Position numbers and translations under genes: made by a program. 64,000 nt of DNA from Pseudoscleropodium purum. Its lineage: Eukaryota; Streptophyta; Bryopsida; Hypnales; Brachytheciaceae. The notes beneath the pieces are model-generated. The model did no database searches. It saw only the letters and a list, made by a program, of their open reading frames with translations, and was not told where the DNA came from. The stretch is from NCBI GenBank assembly GCA_963969395.1, contig OZ017795.1:26021063-26085062 (forward strand), written 5' to 3'. Positions 33,961 to 46,066 of this stretch are shown here, one piece after another; the first letter of the stretch is position 1, and the number at the start of each line of letters is the position of its first letter.

Positions 33961-36939
33961 TGACAAATCTTGATGACAAGTGAACTCATGACAAAATATT
34001 GACAAAACGCATATGATAAAAATAAAATTATAGAAAGTTAAAATATGGGTATCAAATTATTGTTGTTATATCATATTATATCACCTATAATCCAATCAAA
34101 TGTAATAGTAAATGCCTTTACAAGCAAACATTTTAGATTCAAAAAGATTGTGATGAAAGTAGTAGTTTTAGTTGATAAATAAAAATAAAAATAATGTGTA
34201 TTAATTGTTTAGTTGGACAAATATCCTCAAATCTATTCAAAGTAGATGCAACAATGTTTCAAATTGCAATCTATAGATCATCATTCTATGATAGTTATTA
34301 AGTGAAATCTCAAATGCTTGATTCTTTAAGGATCTTCAAATTATATTTTTCTGTACATACAATTTATTTAGAAGCATATCTACATCAACTTTTTATAATA
34401 CCAATGGGGTGGGTCTTAAATGGTGTATAACAACATGCAATAAAATATTGAAGTCATTGTGACTCAAAAAAGAAATATAGGCAATTTTGGGAGTGATTAT
34501 GAAAACCACCTCAACAATTGAGTCTATATAGGTGGTCTACATTCATGAACTGTACATAAAAGTTTGATTTGGCACTATGGGTAATTTTGTTAAAATGGCG
34601 GTATTCCAGATGTCATTTGTACAATGGTGGCAAATTTTGCATGCCATTGGTATAATGGAGGTATTCCAAATGCCATTTGTATAGGAAGGAGTTTTGAGGT
34701 GGTTTTTTGGTGTGGTATATAGGTGTTGAAGAGCGATTTTATAATGGGGCCTACCTGTCGTATGTGCAATCTAGCCGTAAGTATCTTTACATATGAAAAT
34801 ATGATAAGATGACACAGATTATGGTCCTAGGAAATTCCAAATGTTCTCCCAAACTTCAATATTTGAATGATCTCTTTTTCCTCTTTTGACTACTTTCTTC
34901 CTTTTTTTTTCTGGATTCCAATCTGGATCTAGTATTACCCGGTTTCTGGTTATGTCTCTCCAAAGTATTGGTTTTCAATTCCTCTGTTTTATCATCAGAG
35001 GGTCCACTATTGATCTTTTAAAGACTAGGGACTTCACCACTCTAGTTCTCAGACTCACTAAATTGACTAAAACACACAAAATATCCAAGTAATCAAGGTG
35101 TTGCAACAAAGAAGGAAGATCCAGATCCTTACAACTTTCTGGATGGCTTATCCAACAAGCAGGTCACTCAGGATTTCACACGCTCCCTTCTACTACAACA
35201 ATAGATCACAGGCATAAAAAATCGATGAGGAATAATTTTTCTAAATGTCTAGATAGATTCTAAGGTTGGCAGACCTTCTGGTGAGTGGAAGTTTCCGTTG
35301 GTGGTTGCTAATCTTCGCACAGAATCAAACACAATTCCAGACCTATACTTACATCACTCTTTAGTTGAACTAGATTACCGTTCTAGTAGTTCAAAGGCAC
35401 TAAGCGCAGCTCCTCAATCACAAGTCCAACATTATTACAATAGTACTTCCTCAATCTGACCTTGTTACCCCAAAATCTGGAGTCTTCTTCACTTGTCCTT
35501 CTCACATCTCAACACTCCAAGCAACAAACCAAAACAATCTGGACACAAAGTTGGAGCCAAAATGTCCACTAGGTGGCTTTGATTATAGAAGGGAATGAAA
35601 TACAATGGAATAATCACTAGGATAGAATGAGAGGGCAACAAACCTACCCGCCTTTAAAAACCAAAACCAAAACCAAAACCAAAGTCAATGTCTAAAAAGC
35701 CAAAAAAGCACCCTAGAAATCAAAGTAACCACTCAATAAACACCCCAAGATTTCCAGAAAGTTTACAACCAATTATCCCTAAAAATCCGGAATCCTTAGA
35801 AATCTGGAATTTAGGCCCACACTTAGAAATCCCATTCTCGAATCTAAAAATCCTAACTAAGTGGAGACAACCTATAAGTTACCTCCTCCGATGTGCCTTC
35901 TTCGAACTACTTCCACTTTGACTCCCTGGTGTCTTCATAGAAGCCTTCACTGGAGTTGTCCAAGTTGTCGTCGAGGTCTGAATCTTTTGTTCCAGATTTT
36001 TTTTCTGGATTCCGGATTCTACACATTTCCGGATTCTAGATCCTTTAGTCCAAATTATTTTTGGATTAATTTCGGATCCACTCTCGATACTGCCAAAAGT
36101 CTTTGAAAATACTTGTTGGACAACTATCCAGGTTCCAATTTCCAGTTAGAACAAAAAATGTAAATTTCCCCCTTAACCATTTTATGTCAATTAAGAGACC
36201 TTATGGTTTGTTAATCCATACTTCTAGTAATTTCTCTATTTCTAACTCAAAAGCAAAAAAATATACTAAGAATGAACTTTTTACTTCAAATTCTATTTGA
36301 AATAACAAAAATTTGTTTTTCTAGGTTTTGACACCACCATTGCACCCAACATGATTGGATGATTTTTTGCGAAGCCATAGTGGGAGGTAGTGGCCGTGGA
36401 TGTAGTTAGTGGCCGTCTCACGCAACCACTTTGTAGATGGGTGAATGTAAATGGAGTGTTTGGGGATGTCGTTGGATGCCACCTGCCTGCCACTTATTAG
36501 AGGGATTGTTTTCGGTTTGTAGGTCATGATGGTCAAAAGGTTGGGTGCTTGGATTTGCATCATTTCAAAGCTTGTAGTTGCCAAAGAAAAATTCCACAAT
36601 TTGATCCTTTGCAATTGCAAAAACAACAAAAGGAAAAAGGTGAGTGTTTCGTGTTCAATGTAGTAGTGCGTACAAAAAGTGTCAAGCATGAGTACAAATT
36701 TCCGCCTTCTTCTCAAAGTGCTTGGCAAACCACAACAAAATGAATGGCAAGGCACACATGGTTACTCCTATTGTGCTTTGCGTGGACATCCAAGTAGTCT
36801 GTGGTGAGCGATGTCATTGTGTGTATCGATACTATTCTATGTAGCTTGCCTAGTAGGATTCACACAGATAAGCCTCGTTGCTCTTCTTTAGTGATTCATT
36901 GTAAATTGTCCACCACAAATCTCACTTGTTGTCATGGTG
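33961..36939. other. No gene recognised; one (ACCAAA)n microsatellite
   Basis: A perfect short tandem array of CCAAAA/ACCAAA lies at about 35,657-35,683. Near 35,990-36,075 words around GGATTC and CCGGATTCTA recur. The minus frame 36,321-36,755 (144 codons) lies downstream of the DUF7869 pseudogene on the same strand, but I see no motif in it. A matching segment at 34,590-34,680 contains two copies of ATGGxGGTATTCCAxATGxCATT. Confidence 0.35.
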
Positions 36940-38760
36940 CAATGAAGTTGTGCCCTTTGTTCTTCTTTGGTTTCCACAATGCTATGATGCTATCTGTTGA
37001 AACGTAGTCAGCTTGAGGGGCCTTCTTGTCGACCTTCCTTTTGAAATTGTTTCCTCGTGTCCCACCTTGCAAACAACTGTCGAAAATCCTTCAACATCCC
37101 ACATGGCATATGCCATTGCACCAAAACTTTGCGAAAGTGGTTAGCTTCAGGATCGAATTGAGGTTCTCCATGGCCATACCCAACCAAATAGGCTTTTTGC
37201 AATCTGGCATGGGCCTCACAAACATGTAAAAACCTTTGTGGAGATTGGTGGCCACATTGTACGTTCATGGTGGCCTCCCCTTGAGAGGGCCAATGTAGTG
37301 GTCTTCGGCCTCAAGCTCTCTTACCGTGCTTTCATCCTACATGAAATCCATCATGAAATCTCTTAGTTGTTGGATTCAAGGTCAAAATCCTTGTGTCAAC
37401 TCGAACAATTGTAGGGGGTCTTCTTTGGTCCTACTACGCATGGCATTCCTCATGTAGGTCTAATACGTCACCAAAAGCGATACATTGGCCTTATACTCCA
37501 CCATCCCATCTTCTTTCAATCAATCCATCTAATTTTGGATATATTCGTGGAGCCCATGTATAGTGTCTGCTTTTCTTGGTCATGTTTTTTGATTGGACGT
37601 ATAAGGGATCACCTTTGTGGAGCACAAGTTTCCATAATCTAAGCCCCTCTTTGGGCAACCACACAATGTTGGTGCATACTAGTTTGTACTGCATGATCAG
37701 CCACTTGTTGTTGTCTATGAAGAATTTGTATTGCCTTACATTCTAGTGGCCTACTTGCTTCTTGTTCATCCCAATGTAAGGTTTCATGAAGGTCTTGAAA
37801 TCGGGTACCTCTTCCACTAGGTGTGGAATGAATGGAAATTCTTCCATCAACATGCACGATTGCATCAACAAAGGCAAGGTGGGATGGTCCTTCTTGCGCA
37901 ACTCTTGGCTCCAATGCCTAAACGAAGAGTCAATGTCGTCATATGTATATCCTACCATCATGAATGATATGACCACCTCTTTCACAATTTGTTTGGCAAC
38001 ATGGAGTGACCAAAAACAAAAGATGTACTTGTTTTTGTTTTTCCTCCAAGAATAATCTATTTGAATGTGCAGCACTGGTGGCAACGGTCGTACTTTTATC
38101 AGTTGCAAAGGAACCTCTGTTAAAAACCCAATGTAGATCTTGTTGCCGTTGAGCAACACCAAATACAAATTGGTTCTACTTGCCCGTCAAAATAATGCTA
38201 GGGAAGAGCATGTGGAGGGGTCTTCTACATCTTGCAACAACTTGGCAATCAATCCCATTGTGAAATTGATGTCGCTTCAAAATACATCCAAACTAAAATG
38301 TGTGTATTTTCCATCCCCATGCCCATTTGCAAACATTACCATCACTTTTATGAAAAACTTCATGAATCAATCTAGTGCTTTCAATTTCCTCACCACTCTT
38401 AAACATGTTGTTTTTGCATGATCTAATTTGTCATGCATGATGTACAAGAGTAACACAATTGGAACTTAGACAACCATCTGGAACCGTCAAGATATGCATT
38501 TGGATTTGCGGTGATTATAATGACCTCAACAAAAACATAATCAATCATCAATGTCTGTTGCGTACAGAGCCTTGTTAGACCAACCGTCACAATTGACACC
38601 CTCACAGTCTGGGATGGGATTGGAGTCAACATTTGAAACAACATATGCCTCCAAGTCAACTTTCTCTTCCTTGCATTCTTTGTACCCTTGTCTATCCAAC
38701 ATTCCATAAATGACAGTTCCATAGTGATTACAGAACAAAATGTGGAAGTCCTGGATTAGA
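36940..38760 (-). pseudogene. Decayed DUF7869-type transposon gene
   Basis: Read from 38,760 down with several frame changes, the order of motifs is FANGHGDGKYTHFSLDVF, stop, SDINFTMG; PPVLHIQIDYSW and NKYIFCFWSLHVAKQIVKEV; ISFMMVGYTYDDIDSSF; LPLLMQSCMLMEE and HLVEEVPDFKTFMKPYI; MQYKLVCTNIVWLPKEG; then GFYMFVRPMPDCKKPIWLGM and DSIIALWKP near 36,960-37,000. This is the layout of the DUF7869 proteins that are abundant in plant and invertebrate genomes and behave like transposon genes. Their hallmark is a GHTHEDID-like motif, here GYTYDDID. In-frame stops (for example after SLDVF and before TYNVATNL) and frameshifts show it is dead. No terminal repeats were located. The catalytic role of the domain is not something I can state from this sequence. 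Confidence 0.75.
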
Positions 38761-40279
38761 ATAATAAATCATTGGGTGTATAGCATTGACGGGAATACTT
38801 CATTGGCAGTGGCTTCACTTAAAGAAGTCATACAAACGACCAACAAGGTGATGAGTCTTAGAAGTGGTCCTTTGATAAAAGAATCAACAGTGCTAGCATG
38901 TAAGGAATAGATATAAGACTACGTATGTATTATAGTAGTCATCTCAAAAAACGCCCGTCTTCTTCAAATTGCCCCTATGATTAGGTCTTAAATGGACATA
39001 ATGTGGTCTTGAAATGATCATGTGACAACCATTAAATGGATTGAGAATAAAATTAGGTGTAGTATAGTGTATAAGGTACCACTTCTAGATTGAAGTATGA
39101 ATGGAAGAAAGATATATATACTTGGGTTCATTTTCAAATACATTGACAAGTGGACATTCATGCATTTAAAAAGAAGTTAGTAGGCCAACTATACTTAGTG
39201 GGTGGTGGCTTAATCACTTTAAGTCTTTTTGATAAACCCCGTTTCACAATTATTCACAATTAATTTAAGGTTGCAGCTAATCACATTTAGGACTATCATT
39301 TATTATTTGGTGCAAGTTTTCATGTTCTTTTTTTAGTTTTTTCATCTCTCTTTACAAGCCACAAGTGCATGATTATAGCCATACCTAATGTCGGAAATAG
39401 GCGCCTAGGTTCAAAATCTTTGCAAAATCATAACTAATTCAATATTGGTCGAAAAATTATGAAACCACTTCTAATACATGCCGCATCTATTTTTCTTTCT
39501 TTAATAAAACTAAAAAAATTTCTTATTTACGAAAGCCCATAAAAAAAAAGGCAAACCAGCCTTTAAATGGTCGCCTTAAGAGCAAACTACCCTAGAACCA
39601 TTACAAGTGTGTATGATAAAAACTCCTACAATATAGGTACCTCTAATATTTTTATGCTTTTATCATGGACAACTTCTATAATATAAACACCTATAACATG
39701 GATGCATAGTCGAGTAGATTTTTGTACTAACAATTGTAGACTTGTAGAATGGCAATTCTTGTCAAAGGGTTGTGTGGATCACAAAATCAATGTCAATGAT
39801 ACTAGAGAGGGGAAATATAGTAGATAGAAGGATCGTATAACAATTGCAACAATGCCATGTGAATAAGCAAATTTGAAATCTTAGAATCATATAAAAAGCT
39901 ACTATAAATGCCTTTAAAAGAAATCATTGAATATGAAGAAGGAAGTAGTTTACGGGCATTGCACAAGAAAAGAGCATCCATATCAAGGAGAACTAAAAGG
40001 TAAAAAAAAAGTAGACCATGTAGTCAAAATTCAGAAATAAAGAAAATGCTAGAAATAATATTCCTCTTCACAATACTCCTAATCCCATAAAGAGAAGAGA
40101 AACTATCCTACAATCAATTTCACATGCATCATGACTACTAAGATAATAAAGTGAAACCAATACAATTCTAGAATGTGCAGCTTAAATTTGGAGCCCCAAC
40201 CTTTTGCTACAAATCTCACATTTGAAAAGAACAGACCGAGTGGAATGTTTCATCCAAGAGTACTAACTATAAAAACAAG
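38761..40279. other. No gene recognised
   Basis: AT-rich DNA with no frame of interest. It lies between the DUF7869 pseudogene and the satellite array and may contain the lost 5' end of that transposon. Confidence 0.35.
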
Positions 40280-41080
40280 TTCAAAGCATGTGGTTTGATT
40301 CTTCAATGAATAGCTATTGTATGGTCTCACTCTTCTAAAGAAAAGTACTAGAAAAAAATTTCAAACCATGAGGTTTGAACTTGTTTTTATGGCTTTCGTC
40401 CTTAGAAGAATCAAACCGTTCAGTTTAATTCTTCAAAGAGCAAAAAAACATCTTTGAAGTTGATGTCATGATGAGTGCTCTTGGAAAAATCAAACTGCTC
40501 AGTTTGATTCTCCCAAGAACAAAAAATATCCTCAAGAAAATCACACCATGTATTTTGATTTTCCTAAAATTGTCAAGAGCAAAAATTGCCCTTGAAGTTG
40601 ATGTCACAAAAAGTACCCTTGGAAGAATCAAACCATGTGGTTTGATTCTTCCAAGATCAAAAAATTGTCCTCGAAGTTGATGTTATGGAAAATACTCTTG
40701 AGTGAATTAGACCGCGCAATCTGATTCTCCTAGGAGCAAAAATTGTCCTTGAAGTTGATGTTATGGAAAGAGCTCTTGGTAGAATTAGACCATGCAGTCT
40801 GATTCTTTTAGGAGGAAAAAAACTATCCTTAAAATTGATATCACGGTAAGTGTTTTGGGGAGAATTAGAATGTGTGTTTTGATTCTCGCAACAGAAAAAA
40901 TTGTCCATGAGAAAATCAGATTGTACAGTCTTATTTTCCTAGGAGCAAAAATTGTCCTTGATTTTGATGTTACAGAAAGTGTTGTTGGGTGAATCAGACC
41001 ATGCGGTCTGATTCTCCTAGGAGAGAAAGCTATCCTTAAAATTGATGTTACGGTATGTGATCTTGGGAGAATCAGAACGT
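40280..41080. repeat. 78-bp palindromic satellite array, left part
   Basis: Units of 78-80 bp start at about 40,625, 40,704, 40,782, 40,862 (a short 50-bp variant), 40,911, 40,991 and 41,069, with more divergent units back to 40,280. Each unit has a palindromic core like AATCAGACCATGCGGTCTGATT followed by CTCCTAGGAGCAAAAATTGT and CCTTGAAGTTGATGTTATGG. The unit length is a multiple of three, so spurious frames open on both strands with 26-residue repeats. The array resumes at 43,314 beyond an inserted element. Confidence 0.9.
41077..41080. repeat. Target site duplication ACGT, left
   Basis: ACGT here and at 43,314-43,317 flank the TG...CA element. Joining the flanks restores GAATCAGAACGTGCGTTTTG, matching the satellite unit variant at 40,862. 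Confidence 0.8.
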
Positions 41081-41240
41081 TGTCATGTTGTAGATTTGTA
41101 TATTAGGTAAAAACATATTATAATATGTTATATTGAGTAGCTTCAAGGTGACGCCGCTTTAACATCTATTTAAGAGGGTAATTTGCTTTAGAACTTCATT
41201 ACATTCGAGTAGTGAATTTGTTTTCTACTTTAGAGTTAGA

Positions 41241-41699
41241 ATGTCGAACTGGAGGGTTTTTTTTGAGTCTCAAGATGAAGAGCTTCAACTAGAGGCTGAA
41301 TTCGAGCTTTCATTGTCACAGCTACCAGATCAACCCCTTTTGGTACGGGATCTTGCATTGTCACTTAGGCATCCTCGAGATGAAATTGGGCCTTCTAGAC
41401 CGCCGAAGCAACCTCGTGTGGAGCGGCGATGGCACGGTAATTTTGATACCAATGCTCGTGTTTTGGTAATCTTGCTCCAAGTTGGGTGTGTTGAGTCAGG
41501 CACTCGAGAAGTAACTTTTGAAGCGAATTATGAGGACAAAAACATCGATCATTATTATTGTATGGTTCGGCTGGTGGAGGGTAGTCGTGGCCACCAACAT
41601 TGGTTGGAAGGTCCAGTCAACCCATTGATGAAGTCCGAGCATACAAATTACGTTGCTGCCACCATCAAACGCATTCTCAACTTTCTGCAGATGAAGTGA
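41241..41699 (+). CDS. 152-residue ORF of unknown function within the LTR-like element
   Basis: It runs from MSNWRVFFESQDEELQ to LNFLQMK and stop, starting about 75 bp after a TATA-like word. The N-terminal third is acidic, followed by a basic Pro/Arg stretch (GPSRPPKQPRVERRWHG), then a more regular part containing EVTFEANYEDKNIDHYYCMV and a hydrophobic C-terminus. Its base composition is more balanced than the flanking repeats and codon use looks protein-like. I recognise no domain: no zinc knuckle, protease or helicase motif. It could be an extra ORF carried by a retroelement, the start of a captured host gene, or chance. There are no paralogues in the window. Confidence 0.4.
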   Translation: MSNWRVFFESQDEELQLEAEFELSLSQLPDQPLLVRDLALSLRHPRDEIGPSRPPKQPRVERRWHGNFDTNARVLVILLQVGCVESGTREVTFEANYEDKNIDHYYCMVRLVEGSRGHQHWLEGPVNPLMKSEHTNYVAATIKRILNFLQMK

Positions 41700-42225
41700 A
41701 GCTGTGATTGGAACTCTAGTTTTTTATCTCTAGTGAGCATTTATTAAATGTTAGTTACTAATTTTATACTTTGAGTATTTTATTAAAATCACAGTGTGAT
41801 TATAAACGTATAATGAAAAGTTAGTGATTAAAAGTTAGCTAGGGTTTTAGAATAAAGGGAGAGTGTAAATGGGGATTTAGTTTGGCATCTTAGGTGGGAT
41901 CTTGGTAGGGACATGGGCTGATGTGCCCCCACCCCTCACTTGAGATAGGGAAGAAAAGAGGGAAAAGATGCTTAGTTAGTGTGTAGAAGAAGAGAAAAAT
42001 GTGGGTGTGTAGAGGTGTCTTGAAACCGAATTTTGGAGGGAGATATCTCGGTATGTATGAGCTCTTTTGGAAAAAAAAATTGGTAAATTTGTTCCTTGTG
42101 AAATTAGCTTTCCAAAATGAGTTTGCAAGCTTGATTTGAAGGATTATTGAAGGAGTTGTGATAGTTTGAAGGTAGGAAGTTTGCGGTTACCCAATTAAGA
42201 GGAGCCGAAACTTTCGAGGCTTTTG

Positions 42226-42665
42226 ATGTCTGGACAATAGCTTGGAATGAGCTCAAATTTGGAGGAATATTATTGTATTTTGTAAGCTTTCTATAGACAT
42301 ATTACACTTCACAATTGGAGTATTTTTGAATGAGCTATGGAGATTCAAAGGTAAAAAAGTCTGCTGCCTTTAGAGAAGGAAGGCCGAGGCTTGCTTTGTT
42401 CATAATGTCTGGACAGTAGTTTACAATGATCTCAAATTTGGAGGAGTATTAGTGTATTTTGTTAGCTTTCTAGAGACTTATTATACTTAACAATTGGAGT
42501 ATTTTTGAGCGAGATATGGAGATTTAAAGGTGAAGAGGTCTATTGCCTTTAGAAAAGAAAGGCCAAGACTTGTTTGTCCATAATGTTTAGATAGTAGCTT
42601 AGAATGAGTTCAAATTTGGAGGAGTTTTAGTGTATTTTGTTGGCTTTCCAGAGAGCTAAGATACT
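42226..42665. repeat. Tandem repeat, 178-179 bp unit, 2.5 copies
   Basis: Copies start at 42,226, 42,405 and 42,583, each with ATGTCTGGACARTAGYTT-like sequence followed by TCAAATTTGGAGGAGTATTA and GTGTATTTTGT. The third copy breaks off after about 85 bp. Internal repeats of this kind are common inside plant LTRs. Confidence 0.85.
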
Positions 42666-43313
42666 TAATATTTGAAGTTGTAAAACCTATGTAGTGTTAG
42701 TTTGAAGTTCAGAAGTAGTTTGGAGTTAGTTTTCAATTTTCTTGTTGTGTTTTTGAACACTTCAAGAATACAAGACATAGAGGAATGAAGAAATGAAGGA
42801 GTGAAGATCTTTTGAACCCTCTTGTGTGTTGTGGTTTGTGGCCCGATTTGTTTTATTTGTTATTCCTAGCCAGTTTTGGAGGCCAATTGTTTTTCCTTTC
42901 TGCATTATAAACTTGTTGCGAGCTCTGTGAGTATCCAAGAGTAGTCCTGTTTTGTGTTTGTGGTGACGAAGTGGGATTGATCACCCACATGGTCATATTT
43001 TGTTGTTCCCACCGGTGAGGCACGATTGTTGGTCACCGTGGGTTTTGAAGTTTAGGAACCCATCATCCGGACGGCATCTCGTGTTATGTTGTCCCGTTTT
43101 ACCCGTCCGAGGCCTATAGTTTCTTATCACCTACCTAATCAAACCTTTACTTGTTTAGAACCAACACAGGATAGGTTAGAGGAAGATTGAAGACCAAAGA
43201 TTGAAGACCTGAAGATTGAAGATCTGAAGATTGTTTGAAGTCCCTGGTTAACTAATTCCAGTTGCAGCCAGATACCATGTGTATTCCCAAAGCGCATTCA
43301 TCTCAACCCGACA

Positions 43314-43645
43314 ACGTGCGTTTTGATTCTCGCAACAACAAAAATTGTCCACGGGAGAATCAGAGCATGCGGTCTCATTTTTCTAGGAGCAAAAATTATC
43401 CTTGAAGTTGATGTCATAGAAAGTACTTTTGGATGAATTAAACCATATGGTCTGATAGGAGCAAAATTTTCCTTGAAGCTGATGTTATGGATAGTGCTCT
43501 TGATAGAATTAGACTATGCGGTCTAATTCTCCTCGGAGAAAAAGCTATCCTTGAAATTTATGGCACAATAAGTGCTTTTGGAAGAATTAGACCGCGCATT
43601 TTGATTCTTGTAATAGTAAAAGTTGTCCACAGGAGAATTAGACTG
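43314..43645. repeat. 78-bp palindromic satellite array, right part
   Basis: The array continues from the insertion with the same unit types as 40,280-41,080: a 50-bp variant with GATTCTCGCAACAAC, then 78-bp units. One unit at about 43,440 is shortened, losing half of its palindrome. It ends at AGGAGAATTAGACT. Confidence 0.85.
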
Positions 43646-43956
43646 GAAGAACAAAACTTTTCTTAACTTTTACTTCATCATTTGGAATTGAATGGTTCTA
43701 ACTTTTTTGAATAGGTATCAATCTATACAATTCTAAAAAAAATTATTTTTTGCTATCCAATTTGACATTGAAATAAAAAAAATCATTCTAACTTTTGCAA
43801 TATTTATCGAAATGACATAAAACAAAACTTCACACATAGATTATGATGAGTAGCATCCATCCTTAGAAATTTATACAAAAATTCCAAATTATGAAGTCAA
43901 TAGAGGCTTTCCAAGTTCTCAAAAAGCCCAAAGTGGGCTCCTTGGTCTTTTAGGGG
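43646..43956. mobile_element. TTAA-type right terminus, short remnant
   Basis: CTTTTAGGGG is followed by TTAA at 43,957-43,960 and preceded by the hairpin-like AGCCCAAAGTGGGCT. A possible left TTAA lies at 43,663 but has no CCCCT, so only the right end is convincing. Confidence 0.4.
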
Positions 43957-43960
43957 TTAA

Positions 43961-45137
43961 TCTAGAATAGGCCTAGACTAATGTTAGATAATTTTGATAT
44001 AAAATTTTTACTAGTTGTGTTCTAAAATGACAACATACAATTTAGACTATGACAATAGACTATACAGGTCAATGATGAAATGGCTTTAGAATTATACTAA
44101 TTTGGTGTTGACTTCACACAATGTTAGATTGAACACAACTACAACACTATGTCTTTGATATTAAAATGGCATCACAATTGTGCTAAAACAAGACTTTATT
44201 TTTTGGAATTTAGATGATAATTAATCTTTTTTTATGCTAAAATAGCTTTGAAATAATAATATAGTAACAATGTGTAATTGTAACATAGACACATACCATC
44301 GTATATTTTTTATGCTAAAATGATGTCATAATTGCACTAACAAAGAATACACAAACATCATAAACTTCTAATGTTGAATAAGTATATAGTACTAAAACAC
44401 TCAATTGTGAATTATAGTGAATTGTACCAAAACATTCAATTTTGATACTATAGTAGTACAAGTAGAGTAACAAAATGATACCATTAATGTAAGTTTCACC
44501 CTAAAACATTTTCTATGCTCATGTCAAAATGGCATTGACTTTGGCATCAATAAGACATTAATATACGTTCTCGTAATAATGATAGTAGGAAATTTGATTC
44601 ACATATACATATGTATATATATATACACACATATAGATATATACATATGTATATGAATAGTCAATATTTAGCACCAAAACTATGTATACAAGTTTATGTA
44701 CTGTAATACATATATTTAATATCTAAGCTATTTATAATTGTATTCATATAGTACAAAGCTAATTATACCTATTGTCTTCATCTTCACAATACAATACAAC
44801 TATTCATATGACTAGGCACTTCTAAACAAGCATGAACCTAAGGTTTACATATTGGCCCCATTTACATTTTGCCTACTTGAATTACATGTTTTATGTTAAT
44901 TACAATCAATTGGGTAGGTTGTTCCATAACCATGAATCTTTGACCATACTTAAAATGTAGAAAAATCATCTATTTGTCTTTATGTGCCACCATCAATTCC
45001 TCACACCTCCAAGTATGCCTTCATTTTACTTGTAGTGAAATGATACTTTATTAATTAATAGCACAACATATAAGACACATACAACAAATTGAAGTAGCAT
45101 TAGCCTACTATTTAGAAAACATGGAAAAACATATAAA
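43961..45137. other. No gene; AT microsatellite at 44,600-44,655
   Basis: The tract 44,600-44,655 is built of ATACATATGTATATAT words and is palindromic. The rest is AT-rich with no coding signal. Confidence 0.5.
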
Positions 45138-45141
45138 TTAA

Positions 45142-46062
45142 CCTCTAAAATTCTTTAACTATGTTTTCATCCAAAATGCCCCCAAACTGTCATTTCTAGT
45201 ACAAGTACCAGATTTAAAATAAATAAAAAATGGTCTTATGAAATTGTAGGATCTTATAGTATGTTAGTTTGAAAAGATACAAAAAAAAATTTAAAAATTT
45301 CCACCACATAGATTGCAATATATGAGCATTTGAATTAACAAAAATCTTTTTTTTGGCCTTGCAAAAATTTGGGAGGCTACATTTCACAAGGTTACATTTG
45401 TATAAAAAAATGTCCAAAATGGTGGTGCTTCTTAAAATTCATTCTTCAAGGCAAGTTGGCTACATGCTTGAAAACATTCTATTCATTTGGAATTGTACAA
45501 CATATAGGAAAATAATAATAAATAAAAAGGATTAGAGAATGATTCAAAATACTATATTGTAAGAAATTTAGTTGTGGAATTGAAAAATGCCAATCCCAAT
45601 GGTTGTAATGTTTCAATAAACAATTTACATCCTATGGTATTATTTTTTTTAAAAGATATTGAAAATTGAGTTAAATATAGGACTTCAAAATTAATTTTAG
45701 AGCAAAGAATTCTATAAGTGACCACAAATTAAAATTCTTCATAACTTTTGTATCATTAATCTAAATGGAATGATTCAAAGCTTTCCATGTATATATAAAT
45801 CTAGTAAACCAATTTCAAATTTTGTTTAAAAAAAGAACATGTTTTTTTTAGAATTGCTCAGGTTGTCCAAGTTGAGAAATAAACTACATTTCATATAATA
45901 ACTTTTTAACCATACAATCAAAAGTTATGAAAATTATGAGGCCTTAAAAAAGCTCATTTACATATTTGTAAAAATTTCAAAGAAGGAAAATGAAAATTTC
46001 ATTTATAGTGAACTATCCCAATTTGCTATGTTGCCAAAACACGTAGCTTGATCCCTTAGGGG
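45142..46062. mobile_element. TTAA-flanked element, family A (best preserved)
   Basis: This 921-bp element lies between TTAA at 45,138-45,141 and 46,063-46,066. The left end reads CCTCTAAAATTCTTTAACTA and the right end TGATCCCTTAGGGG. The inverted repeat proper is only about 8-10 bp. Length and interior match the element at 7,701-8,617. There is no ORF; the 60-codon frames on either strand are chance. Confidence 0.8.
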
Positions 46063-46066
46063 TTAA

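Larger units (their letters stand above)
41081..43313 (+). mobile_element. Solo-LTR-like element (2,233 bp) in the satellite
   Basis: It starts TGTCATGTTG and ends CAACCCGACA, with the TG...CA termini and short TGTC/GACA inverted ends typical of LTRs. It is flanked by ACGT. The first 150 bp do not recur near the 3' end and there is no gag-pol, so it is best read as one LTR left after recombination, or as a large non-autonomous element. It contains a TATA-like CTATTTAAG at about 41,165, a 152-codon ORF at 41,241 and three 178-bp repeats at 42,226-42,665. The orientation is inferred from the TATA and ORF. Confidence 0.75.

Noticed and set aside
36321..36755. 144-codon minus frame downstream of the DUF7869 pseudogene
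   Set aside because: No motif and no continuation of the DUF7869 pattern. Possibly transposon interior but unsupported as a gene.
40425..40992. Overlapping frames on both strands with 26-residue repeats
   Set aside because: They arise because the satellite period is a multiple of three. The frames exist on both strands, break in neighbouring units and have no gene context.
41081..43313. Complete LTR retrotransposon with two short LTRs
   Set aside because: The first 150 bp do not recur near the right end, and no primer binding site or polypurine tract adjoins an internal region, so a solo LTR fits better.
44595..44660. Possible origin or promoter in the TATATA-rich palindrome
   Set aside because: It is a plain AT microsatellite without other signals.
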